A stretch of 5,167 nucleotides of DNA from Litorimonas sp963922935 (GTDB lineage: Bacteria; Pseudomonadota; Alphaproteobacteria; Caulobacterales; Maricaulaceae). The position numbers were made by a program, and so were the translations under genes. The stretch lies in the NCBI GenBank assembly GCA_963922935.1, contig CAWUKE010000160.1, positions 1 through 5,167 of the forward strand, given 5' to 3'. Positions 1 through 4,673 of this stretch are shown here, piece by piece (within the stretch, counting starts at the first letter, position 1; each line of letters opens with the position of its first letter). Under the pieces are notes generated by a model, which saw only the letters and a list, made by a program, of their open reading frames with translations, was not told where the DNA came from and did not search any database.

Positions 1-366
1 GGGGGAAAGATGGCGAATTTCTCCGCGTCTGATCTATCCGCGCCGCATGTAGATGGGACGCGCCGTCATGACAGAGCAGAAGATGCGGCAATCCGGCGGG
101 TCGATGCGGGGCGAGCGGTTGCGTCGGCCAAGAAAGGGCTGGATCAACGTGTCGTTCGCGTCCTGACGCGCGTTATTGGCGCGGATGAAACCTTGGAAGC
201 TGTTGATCGCCGACAGGGTTGGGGTCCGGGTGTTGGCGCGATGTTGATGCAGATCGGGCTCGATCATTTGGCCCGCCATTACAATGTGCGGGAACGCTGT
301 TTCCGGTAGCCAATCTGCTTTGCCCAGACTGATCCCCGCCAACATTAAGGCGGCTATATTGGGATC
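1..366. other. Upstream flank of the GTA cluster, no confidently identified gene
   Basis: I recognise no family in this stretch. A + strand frame is open from the window edge to 309, and a - strand frame in the same codon register is open from 585 down to a stop at 34. Only one of them, at most, is likely to be coding. Two short + frames that enter the window stop at 30-32 and 50-52, so the end of an upstream gene could also lie in the first 50 bases. Between 310 and 366 there is a small inverted repeat (CCGCC 336-340, GGCGG 349-353) and a TATATT at 355-360, seven bases before the first GTA start codon, but no convincing -35 element. The GTA promoter may lie here or further upstream. Confidence 0.5.
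10..309 (+). CDS. Hypothetical small protein, uncertain
   Basis: This is a 99-codon frame, rich in Arg, Val, Asp and Ala, with no recognised domain. It could start at the ATG at 10, where the G-run at 1-5 is too close to be a normal ribosome binding site, or it could be the end of a gene that begins before the window, since the frame is open to base 1. Codon composition gives weak support: about half of its first codon positions are G, and its third positions resemble those of the terminase gene. The opposite-strand frame would need C at nearly half of its third positions, unlike the terminase or dnaJ genes here. It lies 57 bases upstream of the small terminase gene in the same direction. It may be a spurious frame. 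Confidence 0.3.
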   Translation: MANFSASDLSAPHVDGTRRHDRAEDAAIRRVDAGRAVASAKKGLDQRVVRVLTRVIGADETLEAVDRRQGWGPGVGAMLMQIGLDHLARHYNVRERCFR

Positions 367-666
367 ATGAAAGATCCGAAACGACCCGCCGCCCGCGCCG
401 TTGAAAAACTCAATCAGCACCTCGTTTCGCTGGCTGAGACAGAAGGCGATATCTCGGCCGCCGAAATTGAACGGACGGCAAAAGCGATCAGCCTGCTTAT
501 TCGCACTGTTGAGCAGGCTGAGGATTTCCTTGCTGCACAAGGCCAGACTGAACGCGTCGGCGACCGCCTCTCGCCCGAACGACATCGCCAGCTTATGATC
601 CGGATAAAGAACGCAGTCGATCGCGGCCTGTTGGATGTAGACGGTGATCCGGACCCAACATCATGA
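367..666 (+). CDS. GTA small terminase subunit-like protein (g1 family)
   Basis: This 99-residue protein is mostly charged and helical, with a heptad-like segment at about residues 33-55 (EIERTAKAISLLIRTVEQAE) and an acidic C-terminus. The call rests mainly on position: its TGA overlaps the ATG of the large terminase by four bases (ATGA), as with the g1 gene of RcGTA-type clusters, and the size (about 100 residues) and the segment with a conserved 'A-x-S/A-L-hydrophobic-R-T' pattern fit that family. In RcGTA the g1 product acts as the small terminase subunit and partners the large subunit in DNA packaging. The ATG at 367 has only a weak upstream purine stretch (GGGA at 361-364, too close), and TATATT at 355-360 would fit a nearly leaderless transcript. 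A small phage-type protein of another role cannot be excluded. Confidence 0.65.
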   Translation: MKDPKRPAARAVEKLNQHLVSLAETEGDISAAEIERTAKAISLLIRTVEQAEDFLAAQGQTERVGDRLSPERHRQLMIRIKNAVDRGLLDVDGDPDPTS

Positions 667-1913
667 CGGGTGACGCTTTCCTGTCATCCTTGGCGGAGAT
701 TGAGCAGCAACACCTCCTTCGATCCTGGACGATGGCGCGCCGGACGGATCAGATGTCGCCTGATGTGCCGATCTGGCTTGTTTTAGGTGGGCGGGGATCT
801 GGCAAAACACGGTCTGGGGCCGAGTGGGTGTTGGAGCGCGTGCGGACTGGGGCCAAGCGCATCGCGCTTGTCGGTCCCACACTCCACGCGGTCAGAGAGG
901 TGATGTTGGGCGGGGATAGCGGTCTGCTGTCGATTGGGTACAGGAATGAACGCCCGACCTATCAACCGACACGCCGACGCCTTCTATTTCCGAGCGGGGC
1001 AGAGGCTTCGCTCTTTTCCGCTTTTGATCCCGACAGTCTGCGCGGCCCGCAATTCGATACGGCCTGGGGTGATGAACTCTGCGCTTGGGCGGAGCCGGAA
1101 AAAGCCTTGTCCAATTTGCGACTTGGCCTGCGTTTAGGATCAGAGCCAAGATTGTGCCTGACAACGACACCACGACCTCTCCCACTTCTTGATGAGCTAA
1201 TGGCCGAAGCGGGGTGCGTCACGACCCGCTCCCGCACCCAAGATAATGCCGCGCAGCTCAATGCTAATTTCCTGAGCGCGATGGAAGCAACCTATGGCGG
1301 AACGGCTTTAGGGCGACAGGAACTCGGCGGAGAGATTGTGCGCGACTATGCTGGGGCGGTGTTTCAGCGGGCTGATATTGATAAAGCGCGCGTCAGCAAG
1401 GTGCCGCGCCTATCTAGGATTTTAGTGGCGATAGATCCCCCAACGACATCGCAGGCCACATCAGATGCCTGTGGTTTGGTGGTCGTCGGTGCGACGGAGG
1501 GGGACAGCCCGCATGCTTTTGTCCTTCATGACGGGACGGTGGAAAGGGCGCGTCCGTTAGACTGGGCCCAAAAGGCGGTCGCTTTAGCGGACCAGTTTGA
1601 CGCTGAGAGTATCCTGGCAGAAATCAATCAAGGCGGGGAAATGGTTGCGGCGACGTTGGCGCAGGTCGATCCTGACATGCCTGTTCTCGCCCGACATGCC
1701 AGCCGGTCAAAGCGCGGACGGGCTGTCCCAGTCGGCTTGCTTTACGCGCGGGGGCGGGTGCATCACGTTGGTCAATTTGATGCGCTAGAAGATGAAATGT
1801 GCGCTTTTGGCAGTCCGGCGCAAAAGGGCAGCCCTGACCGTGTTGATGCCCTTGTATGGGCGGTGAGTGAACTCCTCTTATCAAATCGAACCCCGCGCTT
1901 GACCTTTCTTTGA
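663..1913 (+). CDS. GTA/phage large terminase subunit (TerL, g2)
   Basis: Large terminases are the ATP-driven motor that pumps DNA through the portal into the prohead, and they carry a nuclease that cuts the DNA. The 416-residue product has the full set of motifs: Walker A GGRGSGKT at 42-49, Walker B FDTAWGDE at 131-138 with the catalytic glutamate, and the coupling-type motif TTTPRP at 167-172. In the RNase H-like nuclease half there is an aspartate in AIDPPTTS (D259), a glutamate in AEINQGGEM (E321) and C-terminal aspartates in SPDRVDALVWA (D393, D396). Motif spacing and wording match the GTA branch of TerL. I see no frameshift, stop or missing catalytic residue, and the length is normal. 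The start at 663 overlaps the stop of the small terminase gene, implying coupled translation. Packaging activity would need a prohead that this locus no longer encodes. Confidence 0.93.
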   Translation: MTGDAFLSSLAEIEQQHLLRSWTMARRTDQMSPDVPIWLVLGGRGSGKTRSGAEWVLERVRTGAKRIALVGPTLHAVREVMLGGDSGLLSIGYRNERPTYQPTRRRLLFPSGAEASLFSAFDPDSLRGPQFDTAWGDELCAWAEPEKALSNLRLGLRLGSEPRLCLTTTPRPLPLLDELMAEAGCVTTRSRTQDNAAQLNANFLSAMEATYGGTALGRQELGGEIVRDYAGAVFQRADIDKARVSKVPRLSRILVAIDPPTTSQATSDACGLVVVGATEGDSPHAFVLHDGTVERARPLDWAQKAVALADQFDAESILAEINQGGEMVAATLAQVDPDMPVLARHASRSKRGRAVPVGLLYARGRVHHVGQFDALEDEMCAFGSPAQKGSPDRVDALVWAVSELLLSNRTPRLTFL

Positions 1914-1939
1914 GACTCAGCGCAACGAAATCCCATGTT

Positions 1940-1956
1940 TTAATCAATCCTTTACC
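1940..1956 (+). promoter_or_regulatory. CtrA-box-like sequence upstream of the TPR-like gene
   Basis: TTAA (1940-1943), seven bases, then TTTACC (1951-1956) resembles the CtrA consensus TTAA-N7-TTAAC, with one mismatch in the second half. It lies in the non-coding gap after the terminase stop, 65 bases before the ATG at 2022. CtrA is the cell-cycle response regulator of alphaproteobacteria and is required for GTA gene expression in R. capsulatus, so the placement is suggestive. A TTTAAT resembling a -10 element overlaps it (1939-1944), but no good -35 is seen. Short AT-rich motifs occur by chance, so this is weak. Confidence 0.25.
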
Positions 1957-2021
1957 GTAATGATCGCATTTTCGCCTTATTGTGGGATGAGCGACGGCTT
2001 GGGAAGGCGCGAGCAAAGATA

Positions 2022-2459
2022 ATGCGTAAACGATCCAAAATCCGTCAGAAAGCCGATCTGGAGATCGCCTTGCGTAAAACTGATGAGCAATTGGGCCAAT
2101 TAAATTGGGAATTGGCGACGGAGCTCACAACGCTCGCCGCTCAGACCAACGATCCAGCGCCGCTCATGCAAGCCGTCGATGCGCTCCGTTCGGCGAAGCG
2201 ATATTACTCTTTCGAAAATATGCCGCGCGAACATGCCGTGATCCAACAGTCCATTGCGGATACGCTTTTAAAGCTGGGCCGGCAGACAGGCGATCGCGAT
2301 GCCCTGACGAGTGCGCGGGATGCTTACCGCGGGGCGATTACACTGGCGAGTCTTCTCTCTGATGACGCACTGCGTGAGGACTTACGCAATAACTACAAGC
2401 TGACGCAGACCTTGCTTGGCGACCGTCCGCGGAGCCAGTCCCTCTTTCACGTCGCTTAA
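2022..2459 (+). CDS. TPR-like helical repeat protein inserted between terminase and portal
   Basis: The 145-residue product has a basic N-terminus (MRKRSKIRQK) and then an internal repeat. Residues 31-63 and 78-110 align without gaps at a spacing of 47, with 13 of 33 positions identical (A32/A79, L35/L82, L38/L85, Q41/Q88, T42/T89, D44/D91, L48/L95, A51/A98, D53/D100, A54/A101, R56/R103, A58/A105, S63/S110). A partial third unit starts near 124 (T128, L132, G133 match). The pattern 'L-x-x-L-x-x-Q-T-x-D ... A-x-D-A-x-R-x-A' resembles divergent tetratricopeptide repeats of alphaproteobacteria. There is no signal peptide or membrane segment, so a cytoplasmic binding protein is likely; the partner is unknown. 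RcGTA has no gene here. A TTG at 1980 would add 14 residues, but it has no ribosome binding site and the repeats do not need it, so the ATG at 2022 is preferred, although its own site is weak. Confidence 0.7.
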   Translation: MRKRSKIRQKADLEIALRKTDEQLGQLNWELATELTTLAAQTNDPAPLMQAVDALRSAKRYYSFENMPREHAVIQQSIADTLLKLGRQTGDRDALTSARDAYRGAITLASLLSDDALREDLRNNYKLTQTLLGDRPRSQSLFHVA

Positions 2460-2477
2460 AAGTCAATGATTTGAATG

Positions 2478-2496
2478 GGTTGAAGAAAAATCAACC
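2478..2496 (+). terminator. Weak hairpin after the TPR-like gene
   Basis: GGTTGA (2478-2483), a seven-base AGAAAAA loop and TCAACC (2491-2496) form a perfect six-base stem 18 bases after the TPR-like stop codon. No run of T follows, so it is not a canonical intrinsic terminator. It could slow transcription, protect an RNA 3' end, or mean nothing. Confidence 0.25.
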
Positions 2497-2545
2497 GATC
2501 TAATCCCCGCATAGCCTAAGCGGCCCTATAAGACCTCTATCGCTG

Positions 2546-2561
2546 CTCAAAAGGGTTTGAG
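2546..2561 (+). repeat. Short perfect inverted repeat in the portal leader
   Basis: CTCAAA (2546-2551), an AGGG loop, then TTTGAG (2556-2561) form a six-base stem with a four-base loop. It ends nine bases before the GGAG ribosome binding site (2570-2573) of the portal gene. It may be an RNA hairpin in the leader or the scar of an insertion; AT pairing makes it only marginally stable. Confidence 0.35.
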
Positions 2562-2582
2562 ACGCGGTTGGAGACATCCTTT

Positions 2583-3728
2583 ATGAGATTACCGTTCACG
2601 GGCCGCTCTGCGGACCCGACCGTTTCGTCTGTGCCACATTCCGCCGATGGCGAAGGCAAGTCGGCAGGGGCGCCACTCGTCGCTGTCGAATTGTCCCGGC
2701 GGGCCTGTTTTACATCGACCGACTTTAGCTCGCTCTGCCGTGAAGGCTTTGCGCGCAATCCGATTGTGTATCGATGCGTTCGCTTGATTGCTGAAGCAGC
2801 CGCCTCTGTACCGATGCGCGGTAGCGAACAACTACCAAGCGGCACTGACGCAGCTATGGAGCGCTTTTACGGCTATTTGCAGGTTGCTGGCGCAGCTTAT
2901 CTTCATGCGGCGACACTTGATGAAGATGTAATTGGGATCACGGCTCTACGTCCCGACGTTGTGGCGCCGCTTTCTGATCGAGCTGGACGCTCGACAGGCT
3001 TTGCCGTGAAGACGTCAGTCGGGCGGACCGTCTACGGTCTCGATAGTTTGACAGGTCGCTGCGATATTATGAGCCTGACCTTGTTTAATCCGCTGGATAG
3101 CCAAGCGGGGCAGAGCCCGTTGCGGGCAGCCGCGACCAGTGTTGATTTACACAATCAGGGCACACGCTGGGCGAAGTCTCTGTTGGATAATAGCGCGCGT
3201 CCATCTGGGGCTTTGGTTTATAAAGGTGGCAATGGCGCTGGCCTCTCTCGTGATCAGGTTGATCGCCTGAAATCCGAATTGGAAGCCGGCTTTGCGGGGC
3301 CTGCCCATGCGGGACGCCCAATGGTTTTGGAGGGCGGTCTGGATTGGAAATCCATGGGCCTGTCGCCTTCAGACATGGATTTCACACAAGGTCGCCGCGA
3401 AGCCGCGCGCGACATCGCATTGGCCTTTGGCGTGCCGCCCATGTTGCTCGGCATTCCGGGGGACAATACTTATGCTAATTATGCCGAGGCTAATAGGGCC
3501 TTCTGGCGACAGACGATTATTCCGCTAGTGACGAAAACTTCCCGAGCCTTGTCGGAATGGCTGTCAGCCTTTGGCGAGCCCGTTCGGTTAAGCCCAGATT
3601 TAGATGGTGTCCCAGCCCTTGCCTCAGAGCGCGCCGCGCTTTGGGCCAGGTTAGAGGCGGCGAGTTTCTTGGATGATGATGAACGCCGCGCGCTCGCCGG
3701 GCTGGCCCCGCGGGAGACGGTGCAGTGA
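2583..3728 (+). CDS. GTA/phage portal protein (HK97 family, g3) with a shortened internal segment
   Basis: Portal proteins form the dodecameric ring at one capsid vertex through which the terminase pumps DNA and to which the tail attaches. The 381-residue product shows the HK97-type hallmarks: NPIVYRCVRLIAEAA followed by ASVP (59-77), FYGYLQVAG (95-103), FNPLD with GQSPL, LLDNSARPSGALV, LGIPGDNTYANYAEANRAFW and a C-terminal ALWARLEAASFLDDDE region. The ATG at 2583 is preferred to the TTG at 2568 because GGAG (2570-2573) lies nine bases upstream and MRLPF resembles usual portal starts. The oddity lies between VP (77) and YG (96-97). GTA portals normally have about 35-45 residues there, including an 'HPLL..LL..PNP' stretch. 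Here about 18 remain and that stretch is absent, suggesting an in-frame deletion. The C-terminus is full length. The gene is translationally coupled to the next (GTGA overlap). Whether it still assembles is unknown. Confidence 0.88.
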   Translation: MRLPFTGRSADPTVSSVPHSADGEGKSAGAPLVAVELSRRACFTSTDFSSLCREGFARNPIVYRCVRLIAEAAASVPMRGSEQLPSGTDAAMERFYGYLQVAGAAYLHAATLDEDVIGITALRPDVVAPLSDRAGRSTGFAVKTSVGRTVYGLDSLTGRCDIMSLTLFNPLDSQAGQSPLRAAATSVDLHNQGTRWAKSLLDNSARPSGALVYKGGNGAGLSRDQVDRLKSELEAGFAGPAHAGRPMVLEGGLDWKSMGLSPSDMDFTQGRREAARDIALAFGVPPMLLGIPGDNTYANYAEANRAFWRQTIIPLVTKTSRALSEWLSAFGEPVRLSPDLDGVPALASERAALWARLEAASFLDDDERRALAGLAPRETVQ

Positions 3729-3976
3729 GCGCCGGACCGGGCCGTGAATTCCGGCTCGAACGCACAATTACAATCGGCTTAATTATCACGCTCGCGCTCG
3801 AAACCGCAGGCGCCATGGTCTGGGTCGGTGCGGCGGAAGCGCGGCTTTCAGAATTAGAACGCGCCACAGAAAGTCGCTGGGAAGTCAGCGAGAGGCTCGC
3901 CCGCCTTGAAGGTGAAACAGCCATGATGCGTGAACAATTAGGACGAATAGAGGAGGCCATTGCCCGTGAAAATTAG
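3725..3976 (+). CDS. Small membrane/coiled-coil protein of the GTA cluster (g3.5-like)
   Basis: An 83-residue protein starts with GTG at 3725, overlapping the portal stop by four bases. A short N-terminus containing Arg-Leu-Glu-Arg is followed by one hydrophobic segment (about residues 14-37, ITIGLIITLALETAGAMVW and onward), then a charged amphipathic stretch (about 38-80) rich in Glu, Arg and Leu that should form a coiled coil. RcGTA has a small gene, g3.5, in the same place between portal and prohead protease, and size and layout agree. Its role in GTA production is not known to me. The last 11 bases overlap the start of the g4 remnant, and the strong ribosome binding site for g4 (AGGAGG, 3951-3956) lies inside this coding region. 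The frame is intact, which is notable next to the broken genes that follow. Confidence 0.75.
   Translation: MSAGPGREFRLERTITIGLIITLALETAGAMVWVGAAEARLSELERATESRWEVSERLARLEGETAMMREQLGRIEEAIAREN
3951..3956 (+). promoter_or_regulatory. Strong Shine-Dalgarno for the g4 remnant
   Basis: AGGAGG, nine bases before the GTG at 3966, is the best ribosome binding site in the window. It shows that 3966 is the real start of the former prohead protease gene and that the decayed gene is probably still translated, ending at the frameshifted stop at 4059-4061. Confidence 0.7.
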
Positions 3977-4061
3977 CGGTTACGCGTCCCGTTTTGGTGA
4001 ACGTGCTTTCAACGCTACCCAACCGCTCGCCCTTATTCCTAGATGTGACCACGTCGCTTGA
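3966..4061 (+). pseudogene. GTA prohead protease (g4) remnant, first ~12 codons then a frameshifted tail
   Basis: From the GTG at 3966 the product begins MKISGYASRFGE. This closely resembles the N-terminus of HK97-type prohead proteases, in which 'I-x-GYAS-x-F' is normally followed by 'xDLxGDxVxxGAF', a maturation enzyme of about 200 residues. Here that continuation is absent. After about residue 12 the frame reads RAFNATQPLALIPRCDHVA and stops at 4059-4061, overlapping the g15-derived sequence in another frame. No His or Ser of the protease catalytic site remains, so the product cannot be a protease. Translation is probably still efficient because of the AGGAGG nine bases upstream. The exact join between g4 and g15 sequence cannot be fixed by eye, but lies at about 3995-4020. 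Confidence 0.75.
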
Positions 4062-4659
4062 TGTCATTATAGAAAATCTTGTTCTGTCCTCTCAATCATC
4101 GCCAACATTGCCGTTCGCTATCGAAACTGAGCGAGGCTGGGAAATCATTCTGGCACAAACCGCAGACCTTATCGCGCCGAGTACTTATCGTTTGGGGACG
4201 CTCGTTCGCGGTGCTGAGGGCAGTGAAAGCGATATGGTGGAGGTTCCCGCCGGCGCACGCATCATATGGCTGGGTCAGGGCCTTGAAACGCTTGCTTTGC
4301 GTGATGAGTGGCGCGGGACAAATGTTACCCTAGACGGTGCGAGTGCCAACCGTGCCGCCCGAACAGAGGCTTTGGTATGGGAAGACCGGGCTGGACGACC
4401 TTTATCGCCGACCCACCTTGTTTGGAACGGGTCAGTTCTCCAATGGGTTGGTCGCGATATCGCTTATACTGACTGGTCAGACAGCGATGAGGCGATGCGA
4501 TTTCGTGTTAATCTGACACGCGGCACGTCTATCGAAACCCTTGAAGTGGTCGGGCCCTATCTGGAAACGGAACCGTTTGAATATGCAGAAGTTTGGGGCT
4601 TGTCCGCATCAGGACGGGAAAGCGCCCAACCTGCGACATTGAATGTTCCGTCTGGGTGA
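3994..4659 (+). pseudogene. 3' remnant of the GTA baseplate/tail-tip gene g15 (host-specificity protein)
   Basis: The frame encodes about 221 residues matching the C-terminus of RcGTA gp15, a protein normally over 1,000 residues that forms the centre of the baseplate and tail tip. Landmarks of that C-terminal region are present in order: LDVTTSLDVIIENLVLSSQS (16-35), GWEI (48-51), APSTYRL..LVRGAEGSE (61-78) and GRPLSPTHLVW (134-144), followed by a short C-terminal strand region like that of family members. The whole N-terminal part is missing. Possible starts are TTG 3994, GTG 3997 and GTG 4003, none with a ribosome binding site, and the upstream g4 start is out of frame by one base. So it is probably poorly translated or untranslated. 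No internal stop has accumulated in about 220 codons, which suggests a fairly recent deletion or some remaining constraint. Confidence 0.75.
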
Positions 4660-4668
4660 TTACATAAC
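4639..4668 (+). promoter_or_regulatory. Possible sigma70-type promoter for the dnaJ-like gene
   Basis: TTGAAT (4639-4644) and CATAAC (4663-4668) are separated by 18 bases, each matching four of six consensus positions. Transcription would start at about the ATG at 4674, giving a leaderless message, which fits the lack of a Shine-Dalgarno there. Such matches are common by chance. Confidence 0.2.
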
Positions 4669-4673
4669 GCCGG

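Larger units (their letters stand above)
367..4659 (+). mobile_element. Degraded RcGTA-like gene transfer agent cluster with large internal deletion
   Basis: Gene order g1 (small terminase), g2 (large terminase), g3 (portal), g3.5 (membrane/coiled coil) and the start of g4 (prohead protease) matches the head end of the R. capsulatus gene transfer agent cluster, an alphaproteobacterial domesticated prophage that packages random host DNA. After about 12 codons of g4 the sequence passes to the 3' part of g15, the baseplate/tail-tip gene from the other end of that cluster. Everything between is missing, including the major capsid, head-tail connector, tail tube, tape measure, minor baseplate and peptidase genes. 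An extra gene sits between g2 and g3. No integrase, insertion sequence or att repeat is visible, as expected for a vertically inherited GTA. The remnant cannot build particles unless the missing functions are encoded elsewhere in the genome. Confidence 0.85.

Noticed and set aside
68..163. 32-codon frame starting ATGACAGAGCAG, ending in a GWINV-like stretch that recalled a TruB N-terminus
   Set aside because: It stops after 32 codons, and no other frame continues with TruB motifs such as the TLDP region.
34..585. 183-codon open frame on the - strand
   Set aside because: It overlaps most of the small terminase gene, has no ribosome binding site at any internal start, and would need C at nearly half its third codon positions, unlike the terminase and dnaJ genes here. 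It is best explained as an antisense shadow, though its part below 345 cannot be fully excluded.
2478..2500. Intrinsic terminator after the TPR-like gene
   Set aside because: The stem is only six base pairs and no T-run follows, so it is listed only as a weak hairpin.
3517..3960. 147-codon - strand frame opposite the portal end and g3.5
   Set aside because: It is Ser/Arg/Pro-rich with no motif, lies opposite two recognisable genes, and is typical of an antisense shadow.
3994..4659. A complete small tail protein in its own right
   Set aside because: The sequence matches only the C-terminal part of gp15, starts within the g4 remnant without a ribosome binding site, and lacks any natural N-terminus.
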